Assembly: GCA_009602735.1 (NCBI GenBank)
Contig: WELA01007584.1
Span: 719,132-777,599, forward strand
Direction of reading: 5' to 3'
Length of the DNA: 58,468 nucleotides
Source: Mesotaenium endlicherianum
Lineage: Eukaryota; Streptophyta; Zygnematophyceae; Zygnematales; Mesotaeniaceae
The translations under genes were made by a program, and so were the position numbers. The notes below the pieces were generated by a model. The model was not told the DNA's origin. It searched no databases and saw only the letters and a list, made by a program, of their open reading frames with translations. Position 1 is the first letter of the stretch. Every line of letters begins with the position of its first letter. Positions 32,543-44,346 of this stretch are shown piece after piece.

Positions 32543-35500
32543 ATGGCAGAGCTGCACGGTCAACTGCCAAAGGATTCACAAGATGAAGCCGAAGAAGAAG
32601 GAAGGACTGGTCCTGATGGTCAGCAGAAGCTTCAGGACACGGAGAAGGTCAAGGGACCCTGGAGCCCAGAGGTAAACATCCGCCTCTATGTTCAGCTCGA
32701 TGGCCAATTCGATGGTATTGGACGTTTTTGTACGGCAGCATAATTCGTGGCTCTTTCCTTCCTGTAACACCCAGTCGACAAGAATTTTTGGCAAGAAAGC
32801 TTAAATTGGAGCCTCGTAGTGTGCCTGGTCACAAAAGAGTTTCAAGAACGTCTTTAGTACCACCCGCACACATGAATTTGACCTCTGAGCAGAGCAGCGC
32901 TCCAGGTGTGACATGCAATTGAGCCGGAGAACTTGGACGCAGTATCACTGTTACTTATGGCAGAGATTGGGTGTGACACCCACTGCGACATTGCCCGGGA
33001 ACTCATGCTGGTTCGCAGCCTGTTTGTCGGGTGTCTATCAAGGCGGGGACATACTTAAGCCACACCCTTGTGTTGCCTCACATTTGGGGGTCATCAAACA
33101 GGACACAGAAGTTTAGCAATTTGTTGCTGGCAATTGCTGTCTTGTGTGCAATGGGGCACACTCGTGCTGCAGACACTCGGCTAGTCCTGTGAGATGCAGT
33201 GGGCCAGAAAATGAAATACACCGTGCCCGACCCCGCACGCCCTGTGCCATCTTGCTTACACAGAGATGGGGGTCTGTGTTCAGGTGCCCAGCCAGTTTGC
33301 CACATGTCATGCCACACCTCATGCAGGCAGACGCGCCGGCAATTCTGTAGCTTCTGCTCGTCGCCTGCATGTCCTCCTTCCTGCAAAAGCCTCCTCGCTC
33401 AGCAGACCAGGTCGCGGGGTCCTCACCTGGTGCCCTGGCAGGCACAAACTTCTTGGCCTTCGTCACGTAGTTGGCCCTCCAGCGTGCATGTCATGCCACG
33501 ACATCAGTCGGCAACCTAAGACTTTGACCACAAGCGGAGCACATGCAGGCCGCATGATGTCACACAGCCTTAGCAGCACCGTGGCCTCTCTGCAGCGTCG
33601 GTGCATGAAGTAAACGGCGGCTCTGGGAGGGAGTCACACCGGAGTGCGGGGGGAAGCACGCCCCCTTAGGGGGACCGTGGGGCCTGGGGCTTGGGGCAGT
33701 GGTCAGCCTCCGGTGGGTCTTCAGTGTGCGCGCGTGGGCGTTGGGACGGCACTCTTCTTTCCCCTTTTCTCTTCTGTCCTTGAAGAGCGAGAGGCTCTGA
33801 GAGGCAGAGGCCCCCTGCAGTCTTGGGATCGATCCCGTGTTCGCTGAGATGGTGAGCGCTAGTCGGTATGCTACTACTCCTGCTTGGAGACACTCCTCAC
33901 TTGTCTCCCCAAGAAGAGCAGGGCCTGCCTGACAAGCCCACGCTCTCGCAACTGAGAGAGGCCGCAGTCTCCGACTTTTCGGCAAGAGTGAGCTGTGAGT
34001 GGGATGAGCAACACACGCACGCGCGCACACGCGCTCATGCAGTCGTCTAGTGACAGCACAGAGGAGGAGAAAAGTGGCAGCGCAGGAGAGATCCACGTGG
34101 TGCCACCCCTGGGAGCTCGTCACGGTGCTCGATCAGGCACAGCTGACAGGCTCGGCCGCTGCTGCGAGGAGATGCAGGCACACACACGCACACACACACA
34201 CACACGCACACACGCACGCACACACACACACACACACGCACACACACACACACACGCACACGTGGGCGCGCGTGCGCACATACACACACAAACGCACGCA
34301 CACACACGCGCACACATACACACACACTTACACACACTCAGATCGACTGTGCCTTGCTGTGGCTCCCTTTCTGGCGCCTAATCTGTGATGCCCTCCCTGC
34401 GGCGTGTGAGAGCAGGAGGACGAGGGGCTGAAGGAGCTGGTGCGGCGCTATGGGGCGCGCAACTGGAACCTCATCGCGCACGGCATTCCCGGCCGCACCG
34501 GCAAGAGCTGCCGCCTCAGGTCCCCCCTCCCCCCCCCCTCCCGAGGCTCCCCTTTCCTCCGCACCCAATTCACCGCCCAGTCTAACCAATTGGCTCATGA
34601 ACAACCGGCTGACTGGCAATTGGCGGACTGACAGGCTGACTGTTGGACCGACTGTCGGGATGATCAGGTGACCAAGTTGACTTCTGGCTGGCTGGCTGGT
34701 GGGCTGGCCGGCACTCCGACTTGCCAATTGGCATTCTGGCTGACTGTCGGCTGACTCGGAACCTGGAGCTCTCTTCCTCCTCCTCCTCCTCCTCCGCCTC
34801 CGCCTCCTCTGCCGCTGTTGGCTGCCGACCCGCTCTGCAGAACACCGTTTGCTGCTGTGTGTCCCTCAGTATGCCGTTGTGCACGCGCCATGCATAGGGG
34901 TGTGAGTGCTATGGACCCTTGCTTGCTGGCCAGGTCTCCTGGGACCAGCCAGAACCGGGTAGCAGCAGCAGCGAGGCTGTGGGCCTGTGTGGGTGGGCAA
35001 GCTCTCGCTTCTGGTGTGCTGCTTGTACCTTGTGGCCACCTACCTCCACCCCCTCATTCAAGCAAGGACGAGTGCTGAGGGGCAGGCTCGCTCTGGGGCT
35101 GTCCCACTCACGCAGTGCTGCCAGGGCTAGTGGGAGGCGACTGAGAGGGGGGGCTTATCTGGGTGGTTGCCGATCGCAGAGGAAAGGGAAGAGAAGCGGG
35201 GTGGGGCGGAGGGGGCTGGACGTGTGGAGGCGGGTTGGTCTGGGTGGTTGCCTTCTGCGAGAAGTGGAAGCCAGGTGCAGGGCTGGGCGTGTCTGCCACG
35301 CTGACGTGGGGGTTTGCGTATTGGTGGCCGACCAACGCAGCAAGAGTGGAGGGGAGGGGGAGTGAGGGAAGAGCACGAGAGCGGGGGGAAGAGGTTACGT
35401 GGGGGCCGCGTGTGTCCCACCACCGCCTCCCACGCCCACAGGCGCCTCATGGGTTGCAGTTGCTGGTCAGCTGACGCAGCTGGAGAGGACGGGGGGGCGG

Positions 35501-36573
35501 AGCAGGTGGTGCAACCAGCTGAATCCGGAGGTGAAGCGCATGCCCTTCACGGACGACGAGGACGCCGCCATCATCCGCGCGCACGTGCTGCACGGCAACA
35601 AGTGGGCTGTCATCGCCCGCTACTTGCCCGGCCGGTGCGCACCCCCCTCAACCCCCCCCCTCCCCCCAAAAAAAACCTCTCTCCCTCTCTCCCTGTTTTC
35701 TCTCTCGGTCTCCCTCTCCCCCCCCTCTCCCGTGTTGGTCTTGCCCCCCTCGGTGCACCCTCTCTCTGTCCAAGGTCTTCTGTGGACGTACACTATCATG
35801 TGAGACAAAGAGAGCCTCAAGAGGAGCACACATCCACAGGTCGCTGCTGCTGCTTCAGCACCTTGCTTCTCTCTTGGGCTCCTGCGCCTCCCAGGTTAGG
35901 GTTTGACGGGGGGAAGGGAGGAGGGGGGGGGGGCGCGCCTGCGTACGTGCGTGCGTGCATGCAGGACGGACAACGCGATAAAGAACCACTGGAACTCCAC
36001 GCTCAAGCGCCAGTACGTGCGCATGAAGGGCGCCAAGGGAGGGGAGGACGACCCTGACGCCAACCACGCGCACGCCCATGCCAAGCTGGGCAGCAGCTCT
36101 GAGAGCGCCTCCCACGCCGCCGCTGCTGCCGCCTCCGCCTCCCGCGCCGACTCGCGCGACGAGACCAGCCGCCCTCGTGGGGGTGCGGTGGACGACGAGC
36201 GGGAGGAGGACGCGGATATGTCCCTGCGGCCATACGCCAAGCGCCAGAAATGTACCCCCCTCCTTCCATTTCGCACCCCCATCCCTGCTGCTTGCAAATT
36301 CCCCGCACTCCCGCCCACCTCCCCCAACACCCCTTTCCTTGCTATGCCATGAAGCTAGTTGTTCTTTCCCTGAAGGAGGATACCTGCTGGAGGTGACATT
36401 GGGTGGTTCCTCCTGACTCTCTCCCTCCCCCTCCCCCACCCTGCCCCTCCTTTTCCTGTCGATGCTGGTACATGCGCGGCAGGAATGACCTCCAAGCAAG
36501 ACGTTATCTGCATGCTACGTCGCTGAATGCTCTCCTGCTCACGCCGTCTGTGTGTGTATGTATGTTTGTGTAT

Positions 36574-36604
<31 letters not shown>

Positions 36605-36851
36605 CGTGTATGCGTACGCGTACGGCACATAGCAGCACGACGGAGAAAGAGTGAGCAGGCCTGCCTGGGCCTCCTCCTCTGATGTTCTTTGGTATGCTCA
36701 CACTGAAGAACAAGCGATTGCTTTTTTTGTGTTGGGGGGGGGGTAATGGGGCTGGGCCGCGATGTGGGGGGAAGGGGGAAATGCAGTGGAGGCCGAGTGG
36801 AGCTCGGGAGGCAGAGCCAGCAGCGGGAGGCAGGCAGAGGAGCCCTTCCGT

Positions 36852-36898
<47 letters not shown>

Positions 36899-39202
36899 AG
36901 ACGGGGACAGAGACAGGGACAGAGAGGCCATGCTGGCGGCAGCTGTGACATCTGCCGCCTCCGGCCTCACCCCCTTTTCTGCCCCCCCATCCTCCAGGTG
37001 GGTGTGTACGAGTGAGCGCACAGTTGTGTGTGGGTGCGTGTGCTAGCATTGTGCAATAGTATCACTGGCTGTACTTTTCTTCCAGAGGCGGCCAAAGGTA
37101 GCTTTGCGCATGGGAGCCTGCCTGCTTCTGCCCCTGCCCAGGCTCTGACGCCACAGGGGGAGCAAGAGAGGGGGGCTGTGCAGGCCTGGATGCGCCTCCT
37201 TCCGTTCCTGCCTGCCTGCTTGTCTTCTTGAAACTCAGGCTGCGGCAATGACTCTCTCGGCACCTAGGAAGCAGCCGTCATCATCGCCATCCTGCTGCTC
37301 CTCCTCCTCACATACCAGGCTGCTCAGCCACCGCGCTAACTGGCGTCCTTTCACTGTGGCCTGGCTGTGCACCCTGTGGCCTTCACCTCCTTGTCTGCCT
37401 GCCCGATCGCTCGGCCGCCTGGCCACCCGGCCGCCCATCCATCCATCCCCCCATTCGCCCGGCGCGCCAACAACAACAGCGCGTTGCTGCCACCGCCGCA
37501 GGATGGCACCTCATCCGACGCGCAACTGCAGCTCATCCTGCAGCTGGCCGGCATCCGCGCACCCGCCAACGCCTTCCACCCTCCCCCTCCCCCTCCCCCT
37601 CCCNCGGCTCTCAGTATCGACCTGACCTCGCTGCAGAGCCTGCTGGGCACGCAGCCGCCGGCAGGCTACCCCAGCTCCTCCTCTGCCGCCGCTGGGCAGC
37701 CCCAGGGCTCCTCCAGCGCTTCTGCCTACAACCACCACCTGCCCTCCGCCTCCTCCTCTGTCGCTGCCTCCTTCTTCTCCCCGCCTCCCTCTGCTCTCGG
37801 TCCGGTCAACGGGTGCATGCCAGCTGGCGGCGTGGGCCACCACGACGGCAATGCGCCGCCTCCGCTGGTGCCGCCCGGCCAGGTTGGCGGCCACCAGGCT
37901 CCTGTCGGCATGGGGGGAGTCGGCGCCCCCCAGCACGCGCCACCTGGCCAGGGGGGCGGCGCGAGCAGCAGCAGCAACGCAGCAGCAGCACTACTCGCGT
38001 CCTTGCTGGCCTCCGTGTCTGGGCCTCAAGCGCCCCCTCCTCCGCCTGTGCCTGCGCCCCCCAGGCAGGGGGGCTGCGGGGCACCGGGATGCACTGCTCT
38101 GAGCGCGTGCATGCTGTGCCAGCTGCACGCCCTTCTCTCAGGCGCCAGCAGCAGCCAGCAGCAGCAGCAGCAGCAGCAGCACCACCAGCAGCAGCTGGCA
38201 GGATGCGGCGGGTCAGGCGGGTCAGGGGCCTTTGGGGCGGGGGGGACCTACGGCGGGAGTGGGCAGTATGGCCAGTGGGGGGCAGCAGGTGCAGGCGCAG
38301 GCGCAGGCCTAGGTCTAGTAGGGCAGGGGCAGGGGCTGGGGGCTAGCCTGCTGTCGGCGCTGGGGTCGGGCAGCTTCAACAGCCTTCTGAGTGCCTCAGG
38401 CCTCCTGGTGGGAGCTCCTCCGCCTCCTCCTCCACCTCCTCCCCCTCCCTCCTCGGCCTCTCAGCAGGCACAGACCGCCCTGCTCAATGCCCTGGGGCTG
38501 GGGGGAGGGGGAGGGGGAGGAGGAGGGGTAGGCCCAGGTGGCGCGTACGGGGTGCACCACCAGGGCCCCTCTGCCACCACTGCTGCTGGGGGAGGAGGTG
38601 GGCCCCCCCCTGCGGTGGGCACGCTGCTGGAGAGCCTGATTGCGCGAAAGGCACAGGAGCTCGTGGAGGAGCTGTCACGCGAGAGCCTGGCTGTGGCTGC
38701 AGCTGCAGCCGCAGGAGGAGCAGCAGGAGGTGGAGGTGGTGGTGGAGGAGGAGGAGGAGGAGGAGGAGGAGGAGGAGGGCCAGTGGGGGGAGGAGGTGGC
38801 AGCGCAGGGTCACTGCCAAGGGACGGCTCCTTTGGGGGGAGGGGCGGCAGTGCGAGCAGGGGGGGGGACACGCCCGCAGCAGGGGGCGGTGTGAGCCAGC
38901 TGCCAGCCGGCCCTGTGGGGAGCCAGGCGAGCCACGAGGAGAGCCGGATGAGCGGCAGCTTGCACGCGCACCTGGCCCACTTGCCGCCCACCCCCCTCCC
39001 CACCCCCCAGGCAGCGCCTCCTTGTGTGCCTATGGAGCAGGCAGGTAGTGTTGCTGGCCTATATGCTAAGATGCCGCCTGGGCCTGGGCCTGGGCCTGGG
39101 CCTGGCTGCCCCCCTCACGCTCACCCTCACCCTCACCGTCACCAACGCCTGCATGCGCCCCAGCACCAGCCCCAGCCCGAGTCCCAGCACCAGCACCAAG
39201 CT

Positions 39203-39234
<32 letters not shown>

Positions 39235-39651
39235 TGCCCATGGTAGAGCGGAGCAAGTGGGAGTTGCAGGCGGAGAGGGGAGTGCAGAACCAGGACTGGA
39301 CGCCAGCAGACAGCTGGAGGCCCCCCCGGCCGCGGAAGGCGCGGGGGTGCTGGCAACAAACGGCCCCCACTCTCACTCTCATTCCCACTCCCACTCTCTC
39401 TCCCAGTCTCAGTCGCAATCGCAGTCGCAGTCGCAATCGCAGTCGCAGTCGCAGTCACAATCGCAGTCCCAATCGCAGTCGCTTGCGCAAGTACAAGCGG
39501 CAGCCAAGGCAGTTGGGGGCGGCAGCAGCCAAGGAGGAGGAGTAGTAGCACCAGCAGCGGGCGGGCTCCTGCCGCCCGACGAGCCGTCGCTGGGTATGAC
39601 CACCAGCCAGCCGGCTGACAGTGGGAACTCTCTCGGCCAGGTCGCTAACTC

Positions 39652-39684
<33 letters not shown>

Positions 39685-41390
39685 ACAGCTCCAGGCGCCG
39701 CCGCAGCCGCCACCGCTCTTGGGCGGGGCCGGAAGCGCCACAGACGCCGTCATCTCGCAGCTCCTCTCGCAGCTCTCGGGCCACGCCGCCCAAGCCGCCG
39801 CTCCCCCCCCTCCTCCTCCTGCTGGACCAGGCACAGACACAGGCACAGGTGCAAGCTCTGCTGACGGGCCGCACGCGCAGGCATATGAGCAGGGGCAGGG
39901 GCAGCAGGTGCTGCTGGGGAGCAGCGGGTCCGCCAACCTGCAGGCGCTCCTGGCGCAGCTGCAAGCCCACCCCCCCACGACAGCGGCTGCTGCTGCTGCT
40001 GGGGCTGGGGGGGCAGCAGCTGCGCCTCTAGTCTCGCAGCAGTCCCTGACGGCGCAACTCAGCAGCTTTCTTGCCTCCAACCTGGGGCTGGGGGCCCAGC
40101 AGCAGCAGCAGCAGCAGCCCCAGCCAGAGGGGGGTGCTTTTCGAGTGCCCGCGCCAGGTGGCGGCGAGCTGCCGATGAGCGTGGTGGAGCAGCTAGTGAG
40201 TGGCAGTGGCGGCACGCAGGGCTCGCTGGGCGGCAGCGCCTCCCTGGGAGCTGCTCTCAGCGGGCTGCTGCAGCAGGGCCAGGGCCAGGGCCAGGGCCAG
40301 GGGCAGGGGTCCAGGGGGGCGGTGTCATTATTGCCGTCCGAGATAGACCAGCTGCTGAGCTTACTGGGCCCAGGGGGAGGGGGAGGGGGAGGGGGAGGTG
40401 GCAATGAGGGCGCCCCCTGGTCCGCTGCGCTCGGCAGGTATGGGGCCAGCCAGGAGCCCAGCAATCAATCCCAAGGTCAGCTCTCTCCCTGCTACAGCTA
40501 GATGGAGCCCTCCCTCGCTATCTGCCACCCCTCTCCCTCTCTCTCTCTCTCTGGGTGTGTGGCTGACTAGGATGAATACTTGGTGGTTGGATAGTGGAAG
40601 GCGACCAGTTGCAGCAGTGCCACCCATCAATTTGAGATCCCACGGGAAGTCTGGGTGTTCGAATGGGGGTTTCTTTTGTTATGTTCCTTCATATGCATCA
40701 AGCAACCCTTAGTAGCCGTGACAGCACATTGCCGGGGATGCTTGCCTCATAGTTGCAGCCTCGAGGGTTCTACTTTCTCAGACATCGCTGCCTTGTTGCA
40801 TGCTGTATTCAGACGAAGCTCGCCCAAAAGTACCTGGGCCTCATGTGCAGAGCTTTCTTGCTGGAAAGAGCTTGGCAAGGAGGGCCTGTGTGTCGTGCCA
40901 AGATTAATGTGACCGCTGTGTCAATGGAGGCGAGCGGCAGGGTTCCACAGGCTACTCTCCGCGGTCCGTGGTCTGTGCGAGGAAGGGGACGGGAAGGGGG
41001 GGGGTGGGGAGGGGGGAATGTTTGCAAAACAGAATTGGGTGCTGACTTGCCTGCTGCCACTCTCTCTCTTCCTCTCTCTCTGAGTGTGTGTGCTTGTGCA
41101 TGTGTGTGTGCACATGTGTGTGCGTCTGCGCAGCAGACGTGGTGGCCGTGCTGCGCGACATGGTGGCCAAGGAGCTGCAGAAGTTCCACCAGACGGCGGC
41201 TCTCATGCAGGCTGTCACCTCCATCAAGGTCAGTGGGGGCTTCTGCCTGCCTGCCCGCCTGCCCTCTTGCCTGCCTGTTGGGCGGCAAATTGCACTGCAC
41301 CCACATTTTGAAAGGGCACTGCATTGCTCCACGCAAATACCTGTAGTCTAGTTCTGTGTTTCTTCTCTGGCACATGTGCGTTTGCTTTTG

Positions 41391-41434
<44 letters not shown>

Positions 41435-41868
41435 CATCCTCCATAGAAGTGCTGGTCAGAACATGCTCTTGCTCCTGAAGCTTGCTGGGAGGGAGAAACA
41501 GAGAGAGGGAGAAAGAGAGCACATGGCCTGTAGGTTCTCTAGAATGCCCTCGTTAGGCAGCACAGAAAGGAGGCTGAACCCTCTCGGCTTCTGAGCGAGT
41601 AAACGCACAGGTCCTTTGTGGCAGTCCGCATCATACTGATCTCACTGTGGGCTGTGTTCATGTGTCTGCTCCCTCTCACGTCGTCGTCATGGCTGTACTG
41701 AGGCTGCGTGCAACTGAGCCTCTCATTAACGCGGCAGCGTCGGTTTGGGGTGTGCAGGAGCAGTTAGATTCCGGCACAGCCGTAAATATGTTCTATGACT
41801 TTTTGGGCGTCAATCAGGGCGGCGGTAATCAGCCCCCACCACCGCCACCTGCCAACCCCCCCACTTGA
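32543..41868 (+). CDS. R2R3-MYB transcription factor (MYB44/73/77-like), very large
   Basis: Nuclear DNA-binding regulator. Exons: 32543-32671, 34416-34519, 35506-35634, 35965-about 36251, 37502-40475, 41137-41228, 41758-41868. R2 (about residues 36-86): [29 protein letters not shown]3: [51 protein letters not shown], with Phe for the first R3 Trp as is usual. The wording is closest to plant subgroup 22. The remainder is about 1000 residues of low complexity: Pro and Gly runs, Gln runs, a His-Ser run and a long Gln-Ser run (39410-39480). The C-terminus has a charged helix ([16 protein letters not shown]), like the EVxxYM-type helix of subgroup 22, then NMFYDFLGV. The usual donor of exon 4 leaves a phase that exon 5 cannot take, so one junction is unresolved. 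One N lies in exon 5. Confidence 0.85.
34173..34338 (+). repeat. CA-rich microsatellite (MYB intron 1)
   Basis: About 165 bp of CA repeats with CG interruptions, ending 78 bp before MYB exon 2. It produces long spurious open frames in several frames. Confidence 0.95.
36851..36926 (+). repeat. GGGACA hexanucleotide repeat (between MYB exons 4 and 5)
   Basis: About twelve GGGACA/GAGACA units. In one frame this reads as Arg-Asp repeats, and an Ala/Ser/Pro stretch ending at an AG|GTGGGT donor-like site follows, so a skipped exon here cannot be excluded. Confidence 0.9.
41396..41431 (+). repeat. TG microsatellite (MYB intron 6)
   Basis: About eighteen TG units. Confidence 0.95.
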
Positions 41869-42856
41869 TTGGCTACTCTCTCCCCTTCATGTCGTAGTGG
41901 TTATACCAGTGCCAGTACATGCAGTGCGCTGAACCTGCCTGATTAGTACGAGTAAGCTATGCCTCTTACAGTAACTACACAGAAATATGATAGCATCCAT
42001 GTTATATTGCGTAGTGTTTGTTCATACCTCTGGTTAATCTTTAGTATCTTATGAGTCGACGTCTTAGCTGATAGATGTGTCATACATACGGTCATGAGCC
42101 GCTAACTCCACATGTTTTAATATCATTGACTTAGTAGACACTTTATAATATACCCTCAAGCTGACCCAAAGAGCTTTGTTAACAGTAGGCAGACGTCCTT
42201 AATGTTCCTGCCTAGGTGCAGCGTTGCGTATTCGCATATGCCAACGTTGATGCTTGATAATCATTTTGCCGCTAACAGCTCATCACGAAGTCATAAGTTT
42301 GGCCAGCCCTCAGTCTCAAACGATAACGATTCGACTCTGTACGTTTCAAAGGAAACGCTTCTGCTGCCTGCTATCAATCTTCCAGTGCTCTTTCCCTGCA
42401 TCGGGTAGGTGTGAGGGGGGGGGTACAGTAGTGCCTAGTGATTGCCTTGCAATTCAAAAGCATTTCTGAGCTATATATACATATTTTCCTTTTGTAGGTG
42501 AACAAGAGAGGCACCTCCACTAGTAACAACTCCTGCGGTACCAGCCACTGTGCCAAGTGAAGCGTCTGCATGCTCATACAAATTCGCTCTCCCACTTGCA
42601 GCTTGCCTCGCAACCAGATGAGGCCAGCATGTCACTGTGGATGCCATGCGAAAAGAAGGCTTTGAAGCGCAAATAGGCTCACGGTGGAGTCTCCACTTGG
42701 CCTCAAACGATCACGGCTCCCCCCAGCAACAGCAACTAGGTAGAGTAGAGAGGCCCCACGGTAGAGGGTGCTGGCAGGGCCCTAGAAGGGCCCTATCGAG
42801 CAGCCGTGCAGAGCTTAGGCCTGCCTCACACCTCCTCACAGGCTGCTGGTGGGCCT
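41869..42856. other. Convergent intergenic region MYB / C2 gene
   Basis: AT-richer 3' flank of two convergent genes. Nothing recognisable apart from a G run near 42416. Confidence 0.5.
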
Positions 42857-44346
42857 CTACGAGTCTTCCCGAATGGCAATGGCAGCCTGACATCCGGCCG
42901 AGTACACAACAATGGGGGCCTCCCGCTGGACATCAGCCGAGTGGGAGGCTCTCACGCCGCAGAACTCACCGGCAGGGGCAGCTGCTGCCACTCCACCGGC
43001 ACCAGCTGTCGCGCCCTGAGCAGCCGCCACGTCCCCAGCCTGCCCCTGGGTGTTGCTGGCCCCGCCCGGCTGCGCCCCCGCGACTGCTGCAGCAGCAGCA
43101 GCATCATAGGCCAGCAACAGCGAGATGCGCCCGCACACCCTGCCCCTCAGGTCTATGAGGCTCACCGAGACGTGGTCGAACCCGCGACTCACGACGCGGG
43201 AGAGCGACACCTTGGCAGAGCCGAGGAGGCGGGAGTCGTGGCGCTTGCGCCGCCCGTGCTTTCTCCCGTAGAGGAACACCTGCATCTGCACCCGCTCCAC
43301 GCGACGCGAGTACACCGGCAGCCGCAGCTCCTGGTTGATGCTGATCTCCTCCCCGGAATGATACGACCTCCCAGGCGCGTTGGGCGACAGGGACTCCGTT
43401 TTCTGGATGGCGTCCGCCACCTGGCACACCGCAGCCCGCATATGCGCACACCCACACCCACCCACACATCCATCAATCGAGAGGCAGGACCCAAATGGGA
43501 GTCCCCTTTCCCCCTCCTCCCTTCTCCATAGCCCCATTCTCCCTCTAACCCCCCCTTCCCTTTCCTACCTCCCTCCCGCTCTCTCTTCCTCTCCTCGCTC
43601 TCTCACAAGTGAGTCCACTGGCTCCTCATTCAAGGATGCACAAGCAGCCCACAGCCACAGCAAGTGACGCTGATATCCGAGGGCCCTCCCTCTCCTCCCC
43701 CCTTTCCCTTCGCTGCACTGACACTCCAGCAAAAGCCTTCTCACCCTAGGGTTTGCAGAAATGCTTGGTTTCCACACGAGAAGGCCGTGTGTGCATTTTG
43801 ACTGGCTTGCTTGCACTGACCACCACAGGTATACCTGAAGCTTGGTGAAAGTTGCAGTGTAGGTTGAAGGAGTCTATGTTCTGCTGCCTGAGTGCTCAGC
43901 TGGACGTGCTGGAGGTAGGGGAAGGAGGCAGGCTTAACAGCTACCAAGGAGAAGCTCTACAGGAGGGACCTTCCGCCACACTCCCAACTTGTGGGAGCAT
44001 CCATACAACCCACGAGCATCCCAAGATTAAATATTCTTCGCCACAGTGCGACTCACATACTACCAGAAAAGCAGAGCTGGCTGAAGAGCCAATGAAAGAG
44101 ACATTCTTGTGAGCAATTCCTTGCTGCATGAAGCCTTACTGCAAGAGGTCTGTATAATCTGTCGATGGTTCGCGTCTCCAATTGCAAGCATTGTGCAGAT
44201 CAAGACAGGTGCCGCACTCAGGCCCTACCTTCAGGACAACGACCGGGTCATGTACAGTAGCACGCTTGTGCAGAGAAAAGAGGCTCCTGGGACCCTCGAG
44301 TTCACTTAAGTTTGTGACGGTCACCTCCAAGCTCCCTCGCCTCACC
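42857..44346 (-). CDS. C2-domain protein (SRC2/BAP-like), 5' end not found
   Basis: Likely a Ca2+/phospholipid-binding C2 protein. Exons (minus): 44346-44229, 43873-43835 (39 nt), 43420-42857; phases agree. The joined frame gives the first C2 strand (GSLEVTVTNLSELEG), then VHDPVVVLK, TYTATFTKLQ, a loop and INQELRLPV where C2 domains have NPVWNE. Then come VERVQMQVFLYGRK, SRLLGSAKVSLSRV and RGRVCGRISLLLAYD, the pattern of plant SRC2-type C2 domains. An Ala/Gly/Gln-rich tail of about 100 residues ends at TAG 42857. The acidic calcium residues are mostly replaced, so calcium binding is doubtful. The first exon starts with a split codon after CTGCAG, so at least one upstream exon with the ATG is missing from this model. 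Confidence 0.65.

Noticed and set aside
34047..34388. Several ORFs of Thr-His or Cys-Val repeats
   Set aside because: Translations of the CA microsatellite in MYB intron 1.
39409..40464. 351-codon minus-strand ORF
   Set aside because: Mirror of the low-complexity MYB exon 5; GC-rich repeats leave all frames open.
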